Source: DATNBU01 sp964476185
GTDB taxonomy: Bacteria; Desulfobacterota; Binatia; UBA1149; CAITLU01
Assembly (NCBI GenBank): GCA_964476185.1
Contig: CAYYZO010000007.1
Coordinates: 1-64,000, forward strand
DNA: 64,000 nucleotides
Direction: 5' to 3'
Shown: piece after piece, positions 58,199-64,000 of the stretch
Layout of the letters: each line of letters starts with the position of its first letter
How positions within the stretch are numbered: the first letter of the stretch is position 1
The notes under the pieces: model-generated
Database searches by the model: none
Told to the model about the DNA's origin: nothing
Seen by the model: the letters and a program-made list of their open reading frames with translations, nothing else
Position numbers and translations under genes: made by a program

Positions 58199-59907
58199 GC
58201 GCCGACGCGCGCGCTCGTGCGGTCGGGGCGGCGCTTTCGGCGGGGCTCGCGGTCGCGCTGTGCTTCGCCTACGGCGTTCGCGACCGGCCGCTGCTGGCGG
58301 ACACGCAACTCTACTACTTCATCGGCGAGCGGGCGGCTTCCGGGGTTCCGCCGCACGTCTCGCAGGTCGACATCAAGACCTCTCTCGGCCCGATCGCGAG
58401 CGGCCTCGCGATCCGCGCCGGCCGTGCGCTCGGCGTGGACGACGTCGCGGCCTCGCGCGCGGTGAGCGTGGCCGCGGCTGCCGCCTCGGTCGCGCTGGCG
58501 TTCCTGCTCGCCGCGCAGTTCTCGGGATCGCTCGCCGCGGGCGCGGTCGCAGCGGCTGCGTTGCTGTCGACCAACGGCTTCTTCTTCGAGGCCTCGACCG
58601 GCTCGAGCCCGAAGGTGTTCCTCGTGCCGCTGCTGCTCGCCGCGCATCTCGCGGCGGCCCGCCGTCGCTGGTCCTGGTCGGGCATCGCGGCGGCGGCGGC
58701 GTTCTTCTGCTGGCAGCCGGGCGGCGTCGTCGTCGGCAGCGCGGGCCTCGCGCTGCTGCTCGACCGGCGGTCGCGCTGGTCCGACGCCGTGCGCTTCGCC
58801 GTCGGCGTGGCCGTCACGGCGCTGGCCTACGAGGGCTACTTCTGGTGGCACGGCGCGCTCGCCGAGCAGCTGCACCAGGAGTTCGTGCTCGCGTTCGAGA
58901 GCGTCTCGCGTCCCTTCGACGCGGCCGAGGCCTTCTGGTTCTTCCTCACCGAGGCGCGCGCCTGGCAGCAGACGCCGAATGCGGCGCCGGCCGGGTTCTT
59001 CGTGGTCGGGGCGCTGCTCGCGCTCGCGCTCGCCGTCCGGCCGCGCCGTGCGCTCGACCTCGTCCGCACGCGCCCCGGCGAAGTGTCGTTCTGGACGGCG
59101 GCGGCGGTCGGCACCGCGTTCACGCTGCGCGAGCACCAGGCGCACCCGGACATGATGCTCGTGCAGCCCGCCTTCGCGGTGGCGTGCGGGGTCGGCGCCG
59201 GCTGGATCGTCTCGATCGCGTCCCGCGTGCGGTTCGGCGCCTGGGTCGCGACCGCGCTCGCGGCGGCCGTCGTCGTCGCTTTCCTCGCCGACGCGCAGAA
59301 GGACGCGCGTTCGGCTGCGCCGCGCTCGCCGAAACTCGACGACCAGAGGACGCTGGCGAACCTGCTCGACGTGTACCGCGACCATCGCGGCAGTGTCTGG
59401 GTCGTCGGCGCGGCGCACCTGCTCGGGCTCGAACGCGAGGACAACTGGGTGCCGCACGCGTACCTCGCGGGCCCGATCACGAGCGAGATCGACTTCCACA
59501 CCTGGCGCCCGCTGCGCGACGGGCGCATGCCCGAGATCCTGCTCGTCAGCCGCGGGATCTTCCCGGGTTCGAAGGCCTGGCTGCGGCCGGAGTACGAGGA
59601 GATCACGCCGGCCGCGTTCGCCGCGCAGCGCATCCGCGTCTACGCCCGAAAGCAGCGCGGCGTCAGCGGACCGAAGCCGTACCCGGTCGCGAAGAGCCCG
59701 TCGAAGGCCGGCGCCGGCAAGTCGCCGGCCCCTTCCAGGCCACCGCCTCAGCGGGTGCCGCCGGCGGGCGCGTCCGCGAGCAGCCCGGCGGTTTCCGGGT
59801 CGCCCGACTTCTTGGAGAGCGAGCGCGGCGTCAGGCCGGACGAATCGCGCGCGTCGGGGTCGGCGCCGGCGGCCAGCAGCGCGCGCGCGGCCGCGACGCG
59901 ACCGTAG
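58180..59907 (+). CDS. Polytopic membrane protein, GT-C-like, with antisense 3' overlap
   Basis: This is a 575-residue protein with about ten helices up to residue 380 and a soluble C-terminal part. After helix 1 it has DRPLLADTQLYYFIGERA and a GT-C-like first loop (SQVDIKTSLGPIASG); EHQAHPDMMLVQPAFAVACG is in a later helix pair. GTG 58180 with GGGAG upstream overlaps the lipoprotein gene by 19 bases. The last 53 codons (59748-59907) run antisense through the end of the ankyrin gene and are low-complexity, so the natural protein may end earlier or the tail may be non-functional. Confidence 0.65.
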   Translation: MELASLSADARARAVGAALSAGLAVALCFAYGVRDRPLLADTQLYYFIGERAASGVPPHVSQVDIKTSLGPIASGLAIRAGRALGVDDVAASRAVSVAAAAASVALAFLLAAQFSGSLAAGAVAAAALLSTNGFFFEASTGSSPKVFLVPLLLAAHLAAARRRWSWSGIAAAAAFFCWQPGGVVVGSAGLALLLDRRSRWSDAVRFAVGVAVTALAYEGYFWWHGALAEQLHQEFVLAFESVSRPFDAAEAFWFFLTEARAWQQTPNAAPAGFFVVGALLALALAVRPRRALDLVRTRPGEVSFWTAAAVGTAFTLREHQAHPDMMLVQPAFAVACGVGAGWIVSIASRVRFGAWVATALAAAVVVAFLADAQKDARSAAPRSPKLDDQRTLANLLDVYRDHRGSVWVVGAAHLLGLEREDNWVPHAYLAGPITSEIDFHTWRPLRDGRMPEILLVSRGIFPGSKAWLRPEYEEITPAAFAAQRIRVYARKQRGVSGPKPYPVAKSPSKAGAGKSPAPSRPPPQRVPPAGASASSPAVSGSPDFLESERGVRPDESRASGSAPAASSARAAATRP

Positions 59908-61157
59908 AACGCCGCGAACGCGAGCGCCGTGCGTCCTTGCGCGTTGCGCTGGTCCACGGCGGAGCCCGCGGCGATCAACTCTTCGACGATCCTCGCGTGA
60001 CCGGAGGCCGCCGCGATCATCAGCGGCGTCCAACCGTGGTCGCCCGGCCAGCGCCGGACGGTGCCGGCGGGGTCGACGCCGCGCTGGAGCAGCAGCGCCA
60101 CCGTGCCGAGATCGCCGCCTCGGGCCGCGCGGAACAACGGCGTCTCGCCGTTCTCGTCGCGCACGTCCGTCGAGCCGAGCGACGCGACGAGATCGACGAG
60201 GCGCGAGCCGGCGACGCGCGTGCCGACCAGCGCATCGAGTTCCTCGCGATCGACGCCCGACGACAGCCAATCCGCGCCGGCGCCGAGCAGCAGCGCCGCG
60301 GTGTCCGCATCGCGGGCGGCGACGGCCGCTTCGAGCGGCGAGCCGTGTCGCGCGTCGCGCGCGTTCGCGTCGGCGCCGTCGGCGATCACGGCGGCGACGA
60401 CGTCGGGCCGGTGGCGCCTCGCCGCCAGCACCAGCAGCGTCGTCTGGAACTCGCGGGTCTGCGCGGCGGTTCCGAGATGGCGCCGGATCGATTCCGCGAC
60501 GCCCCGGCTGCTGCCGAGCAGGGCGAGCGCGGCCGCCGTGCGCCTCGTTTCCGACTTCGCGATCTCCTGGGCGAGCCGCGGCACCAGGAGGGGTGCGAGG
60601 CTCTCGTCGCCGGCCCGGCCGAGCGCGAGCAGCGCGGCCGCCGCGAGGTCGTCGTCGTCGAAGACGCGCGAGCCGCGTGCGATCAGCAGCCGGACGATCG
60701 CCTCGTGCCCGTTTGCGGTCGCGAGCACGACGGGAGCGTTTGCCGCGTCGGCCGCGGCGTCGGGACTCGCGCCGGAATCCAGCAGCAGCCGCACGACGTG
60801 CTCGTGCCCGCCGCTGGCGGCCCAGCCGAGCGCCGTCCGTCCGCGCGCGGCGATGCGGTCGATCTCGGCGCCCTTCGTGATCAGCAGGAACGCGTTGGCG
60901 GACTGGCCGGCCGCCGCGGCCGACTGCAGCGGGGTCTGCCGCCGCAGCGCGTAGCCGTCCGGGGGCGCACCGGCGCGCAGCAATTGCGCGAGCCTGTCCG
61001 TGCTCGGGCGGGCGGCGGCGCGCACCACGTCCTCGAGCAGGACCCGGTCGACCTTGCGCGCGATCTCGGGCGCGGCTGCCGCGGGAACCCCGAGCGCCAG
61101 CAGCAGGACGGCCGCGCCGAGCCGCGCGCGTCGCCGGTCACGCGCCGGCGCGGTCAT
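59748..61157 (-). CDS. Exported ankyrin-repeat protein
   Basis: This is a 469-residue protein with signal peptide LGAAVLLLALGVPAAAAPE and about ten ankyrin repeats. Clear units include RTALGWAASGGHEHVVRLLL, HGSPLEAAVAARDADTAALL, GETPLFRAARGGDLGTVALL, GWTPLMIAAASGHARIVEEL and RTALAFAAFYGRVAAARALL. The repeats mediate protein-protein contact; the partner is unknown. Its ATG overlaps the stop of the LOG gene (ATGA on the minus strand), so it is translationally coupled to a cytoplasmic nucleotide-processing enzyme, an odd pairing for an exported protein. Confidence 0.88.
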   Translation of the reverse strand: MTAPARDRRRARLGAAVLLLALGVPAAAAPEIARKVDRVLLEDVVRAAARPSTDRLAQLLRAGAPPDGYALRRQTPLQSAAAAGQSANAFLLITKGAEIDRIAARGRTALGWAASGGHEHVVRLLLDSGASPDAAADAANAPVVLATANGHEAIVRLLIARGSRVFDDDDLAAAALLALGRAGDESLAPLLVPRLAQEIAKSETRRTAAALALLGSSRGVAESIRRHLGTAAQTREFQTTLLVLAARRHRPDVVAAVIADGADANARDARHGSPLEAAVAARDADTAALLLGAGADWLSSGVDREELDALVGTRVAGSRLVDLVASLGSTDVRDENGETPLFRAARGGDLGTVALLLQRGVDPAGTVRRWPGDHGWTPLMIAAASGHARIVEELIAAGSAVDQRNAQGRTALAFAAFYGRVAAARALLAAGADPDARDSSGLTPRSLSKKSGDPETAGLLADAPAGGTR

Positions 61158-61759
61158 GTCTGGAACTTCGCGAGCACGGCGGGTTCGACCGGCGCGCGCC
61201 AGCGCTCCATCGCGTCGAGCAGCGTCCCGGCGTCGGGGGCCACCAGCACGCGCGCGCGGTGCTTCGGCTTCAGGAATCCCTCCGCGACCGAGCGGTCGAG
61301 CAGCGCGAGCAGGTGGTCGTAGTAGCCGTCCACGTCGAGCAGCGCGCACGGCTTGTGGTGGATCCCGAGCTGGCTCCAGGTCAGCACCTCGAACCACTCC
61401 TCGAACGTGCCGATGCCGCCGGGCAGCGCGACGAACCCGTCGGACAGCTCCGCCATCAGGGCCTTGCGCGCGTGCATGGATTCGACGATGCGCAGGTCGT
61501 CGATCCCGTGGTGCGCGAGCTCGCGGTCCGCGAGCCCTCGCGGGATGATGCCGGTGACGTGCACGCCGCGCGCGAGCGCGGCGCTCGCGACGACGTTCAT
61601 GAGCCCGACGTTGCCGCCGCCGTAGACCAGCCGCGTGCCCCGCCGGGAGAGCTCCTCCGCGAGCGCCTCGGCCGCGGCGGCATAGATCGCCCGCGCGCCG
61701 TTCGACGATCCGCAGAACACGCAGACGGCGCCGAGCGGGTCCTGTCGCTGTCGCTCCAT
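61154..61759 (-). CDS. LOG family protein (TIGR00730-type nucleoside monophosphate phosphoribohydrolase)
   Basis: This is a 201-residue protein of the LOG/lysine-decarboxylase-like family. Seen: VCVFCGSSNGARAIY (residues 12-26), LVYGGGNVGLMNVVA, ESMHARKALMAELSDGFVAL (catalytic Arg and region) and the signature LPGGIGTFEEWFE. Such enzymes release a base from nucleoside 5'-monophosphates, including cytokinin activation in plants and some bacteria. ATG start. It is probably co-transcribed with the downstream ankyrin gene. Confidence 0.94.
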   Translation of the reverse strand: MERQRQDPLGAVCVFCGSSNGARAIYAAAAEALAEELSRRGTRLVYGGGNVGLMNVVASAALARGVHVTGIIPRGLADRELAHHGIDDLRIVESMHARKALMAELSDGFVALPGGIGTFEEWFEVLTWSQLGIHHKPCALLDVDGYYDHLLALLDRSVAEGFLKPKHRARVLVAPDAGTLLDAMERWRAPVEPAVLAKFQT

Positions 61760-61808
61760 CGTCGTTTCCTTGCGTCGTCTTCCAGCGTCGTCTTCTCGCG
61801 TCGCGCCG

Positions 61809-62876
61809 TCAGACCACCAGCGAGCGGTCGAGCGCGACGGGCGAGGTCGCGCCGCACAGCGCGAGCGCGACGTCGCACTCCTCGCGAAGCAGCGACAGCA
61901 TGCGCGCCACGCCGCGCTGGCCGGCCGCGCCGAGGGCCCAGACGACCGGGCGCCCGACGGCGACGGCGCGCGCGCCGAGCGCGAGCGCCTTGATCACGTC
62001 GGTGCCGCGCCGCACCCCGCCGTCGAGGTAGACTTCGGCGCGCCCGTCCACCGCGTCGACCACGCCGCCGAGCACGTCGAGCGTGGCGGGAGAGCCGTCG
62101 AGCTGGCGGCCGCCGTGGTTCGAGACGAACACGCCGGCCGCGCCGTGCGCGACCGCGAGCCGTGCGTCGTCGGCGTGCAGCACGCCCTTCAGCACGACCG
62201 GGAGATTCGTCGAGGCGACCAGGCGCGCGACGTCGTTCCAGTCGAGCGCGGGGTCGAGCAGGGACGACATCCAGGCGCCGAGGTCGCTCGTCGCGCCGGT
62301 CGGCCCGCCGTCCGCGCCGGTCTCCTGCAGGTTCGCGAGGCGGATGCCCGGCGGCGGCGTGAAGCGGCTGCGCAGGTCGCGGTAGCGCCGCCCCCAGACC
62401 TGCCCGTCCACGGTCAGGCAGATCGCGCCGTATCCGGCCGCTTCGGCCCGCCGCACGAGTTCGGTCGTCAGTCCCCGGTCCTTGCAGACGTAGAGCTGGA
62501 ACCAGCGCGGCCCGTCGGCGGCCGCGGCGATCTCCTCGATGCTCGTCGACGACATTCCGCTGACGATCATCAGGGCGCCGGCGGCCGCCGCGGCGCGAGC
62601 GGTCGCGAGCTCGCCGTCGTCGTGGGCGAGCTTCTGCAGCGCGACGGGCGCGAGCATCACCGGCAACTCGACCGGCGTCCCGAGCACGGACGTGGCGAGC
62701 GTGCGGCCCGACACGTCCCGCAGGATGCGTCCGAGCAGGCGCACGCGATCGAACGCCTCGCGGTTGTCGCGAAGCGTGACTTCGTCGCAGGCGCCGCCGG
62801 CGAAGTAGTCGTAGGCGGCTTCGGTCAGGTGCTCCCTGGCGATCGGTTCGAAATCTTCGAGGCGGACGGCGTTCAC
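61809..62876 (-). CDS. FMN-dependent alpha-hydroxy acid oxidase/dehydrogenase
   Basis: This is a 355-residue TIM-barrel flavoprotein of the glycolate oxidase/lactate dehydrogenase family. Seen: AAYDYFAGGACDEVTLRDN, the FMN region SGMSSTSIEEIAAAA, RWFQLYVCKDR, catalytic Lys in PVVLKGVL, catalytic His/Arg in VSNHGGRQLDG, and the C-terminal VYLDGGVRRGTDVIKALALGA (in parts). It oxidises an L-2-hydroxy acid to a keto acid. GTG 62876 with AAGGGA upstream is the likely start; TTG 62912 would add 12 residues. Confidence 0.93.
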   Translation of the reverse strand: MNAVRLEDFEPIAREHLTEAAYDYFAGGACDEVTLRDNREAFDRVRLLGRILRDVSGRTLATSVLGTPVELPVMLAPVALQKLAHDDGELATARAAAAAGALMIVSGMSSTSIEEIAAAADGPRWFQLYVCKDRGLTTELVRRAEAAGYGAICLTVDGQVWGRRYRDLRSRFTPPPGIRLANLQETGADGGPTGATSDLGAWMSSLLDPALDWNDVARLVASTNLPVVLKGVLHADDARLAVAHGAAGVFVSNHGGRQLDGSPATLDVLGGVVDAVDGRAEVYLDGGVRRGTDVIKALALGARAVAVGRPVVWALGAAGQRGVARMLSLLREECDVALALCGATSPVALDRSLVV

Positions 62877-62990
62877 GCGGATTCCCTTGAAGGATGGGGC
62901 AGGCGGAAGCAAAAGCGGGCGGCGAGGCCCCGGCCGCGCACGCCGGCCGCGTTCATGGTCGGGTCGCCGGCGGCCGAAGCTCCGGCGCGT

Positions 62991-63410
62991 TCAGGTCGAG
63001 GAAAGCAGGCCCTTTCCCGGCACGTGGTTCATCTCGAGCCGGATGCCGTCGGGATCCTCGAACAGCACCGAATAGTAGCCGGGCGCCCAGGCGCCGTCTT
63101 CCGGCCCGTGCACCACGGTCGCGCCGATCTCGACGAGGAAGCGGTGCAGCGCATCGACGTCCTCGCGCTCTCGGGCGCGGAAGCAGATGTGGTGCAGGCC
63201 GACGCGCTGCTGCACGAAGCGCTCGCCCGAGTACGCTTCGTCGCAGGCGCGCAGGCCGAAGGCCGTGCGGCCACCGACGCAGTAATAGAAGCCGTCGGCG
63301 TCGAGCACCGCCCGCATGCCGAGGAACGGGAGCAGTTTCGCGTAGAACTCGCGCGAGCGGGCGAAGTCGCCCGTGGTCACGAACGTGTGGGCGATCCCGT
63401 TGATCTCCAT
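62991..63410 (-). CDS. VOC (glyoxalase/bleomycin-resistance) family protein
   Basis: This is a 139-residue vicinal-oxygen-chelate protein. The N-terminal INGIAHTFVTTGDFARSREF carries the first metal-binding His, RVGLHHICFRAREREDVD the second, and SVLFEDPDGIRLEMNHVPG the Glu ligand. It may be a dioxygenase-, isomerase- or glyoxalase-type enzyme; substrate unknown. GGGAGG eight bases before the ATG sets the start. It lies downstream of a structured non-coding region and upstream of the hydroxy acid oxidase on the same strand (114 bases apart). Confidence 0.9.
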   Translation of the reverse strand: MEINGIAHTFVTTGDFARSREFYAKLLPFLGMRAVLDADGFYYCVGGRTAFGLRACDEAYSGERFVQQRVGLHHICFRAREREDVDALHRFLVEIGATVVHGPEDGAWAPGYYSVLFEDPDGIRLEMNHVPGKGLLSST

Positions 63411-63953
63411 GGTCAGGCCTCCCGGGGCACGACGTTCCTGGCGAGTGCGCGCACGGCGCCGAGGTACCCCGCCCGGGCGATCGAGGCCAGCGGGGGGACC
63501 CGGGCGATCCCGCACGACACGTCGCGCGAACGTTGCGCGGAAACGCGAGTCGTTACATGGGCGAGAGCAAGGTGAAAGTGAGACAAGTGACATTTCTCGG
63601 GCTTCTTCTCGCCGGCGGACCCGGGGATTCGGGACGTAGGTCACCCGGAGACGAAAAAACCGGGCCCGGGTGTGAATCCGCGGTTCCCTGCGCGGCCACA
63701 GGGGGCTATGCTCGCGCGCGACTCGGGGCCGGGAAGGCCGCGTGTCGTCGGCTGCAGGCTTTCTCGCCACGAGCCCGTGACGAGGCGAGCGGGCGACGTC
63801 GTTCGTATGCTCCAGGTCCGGAGGGCCGCCTCTCTGCGGCGCTCCGGACGAGGTTTCTCCCCCGTGACCTCAGCTGGTGGGACCTCCCCCCGCCGCGAGC
63901 GACGTCGCCTCCCCTTTTTCAGCAACGGTGTGAAGATCCGGTGAGCGCGCCGC
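63411..63953. other. Non-coding, structured intergenic region
   Basis: This is 543 bases between two minus-strand genes without a supported gene. Visible structures: a nested stem GGATTC/GAATCC enclosing CACCCGG/CCGGGTG (63625-63679); a stem-loop at 63763-63789; and a 13-bp interrupted stem GTCCGGAG/CTCCGGAC with GCCGC/GCGGC (63816-63849). On plus there is a -10-like TATGCT (63707-63712) 17 bases after TTCCCT, and a pyrimidine/T-rich CCCCTTTTTC end (63912-63921), so a plus-strand RNA of about 200 nt is possible but unproven. Confidence 0.4.
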
Positions 63954-64000
63954 TCAGGCGCCGGGCGTCGGGAACTGCGTTCGCAGGAACGCGTCGAAGC
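63954..64000 (-). CDS. C-terminal end of an unidentified protein, cut by window edge
   Basis: Fifteen codons (14 readable residues FDAFLRTQFPTPGA plus the stop) on the minus strand continue past the window. The text looks like the end of a folded protein, but it is too short to assign a family. It supports a minus-strand gene upstream of the VOC gene. Confidence 0.35.
   Translation of the reverse strand, partial: FDAFLRTQFPTPGA

Overview
The window is a high-GC (about 70%) bacterial chromosome fragment from a draft or metagenome-style assembly: it has three scaffold gaps (10, 100 and 100 N) and a visibly faulty contig end inside nuoM. The gene content fits a Gram-negative, aerobic, lipid-degrading bacterium of the Binatota / Myxococcota / former Deltaproteobacteria type. 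The reasons are the proton-pumping complex I, many lipobox lipoproteins, a DUF4215 Cys-rich protein, a secreted protein with a Thr-rich linker, a periplasmic haem fatty-acid cis/trans isomerase and several acyl-CoA enzymes. This lineage call is inference from gene content only. No tRNA, rRNA, insertion sequence or CRISPR array was seen.

Layout. 1-4.4 kb: the end of the nuo operon (nuoL partial, nuoM broken by a gap, nuoN). 4.4-12.7 kb: DUF2141 secreted protein, CoA-disulfide reductase/rhodanese fusion, GT-C-like membrane protein, GNAT and SDR (minus strand), RidA, and a double thioredoxin-fold isomerase. 12.7-18.4 kb: a structured, probably RNA-encoding intergenic region, then a tight five-gene operon. 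This operon holds a BtuF/FecB-like binding protein, a FecCD permease, an ATPase, a fused NuoJ-NuoK-like protein and a divergent NuoN-like protein, and is the most unusual locus here. 18.4-21.9 kb: DUF4215 lipoprotein, orphan response regulator, CaiB-type CoA transferase, lytic transglycosylase-like lipoprotein. 22.0-25.7 kb: an esterase, acyl-CoA dehydrogenase, PF10118 metal hydrolase and styrene-oxide-isomerase-like operon. 25.7-33.0 kb: mostly minus strand, with Bcp/PrxQ, a methyltransferase, two META lipoproteins, cis/trans isomerase and a carotenoid oxygenase; PhyH dioxygenase is on plus.

33-43 kb: alkylsulfatase-like MBL protein, YkgJ, CysH, gap, truncated crotonase, lipoprotein plus a triple-repeat secreted protein, a second crotonase, a membrane protein, HU and DAHP synthase. 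43-47 kb: a tesA-ybbA-ybbP-type trio. 47-51 kb: GST and a tandem pair of di-haem oxidoreductases. 51-56.9 kb: FG-GAP protein, Thr-linker secreted protein, hydrolase, acyl-CoA dehydrogenase and Nudix. 56.9-64 kb: lipoprotein, second GT-C-like protein, ankyrin protein, LOG, FMN alpha-hydroxyacid oxidase, VOC protein, a structured non-coding stretch, and the end of one more minus-strand gene.

Two themes recur. Many start codons lie only 6-15 nt downstream of a TANNNT -10 box, with a -35-like hexamer 35-41 nt upstream of the start, which suggests leaderless mRNAs. Convergent genes are separated by long GC stem-loops without U-tracts. No experimental or database evidence was available, so family calls rest on motifs and recalled family features.
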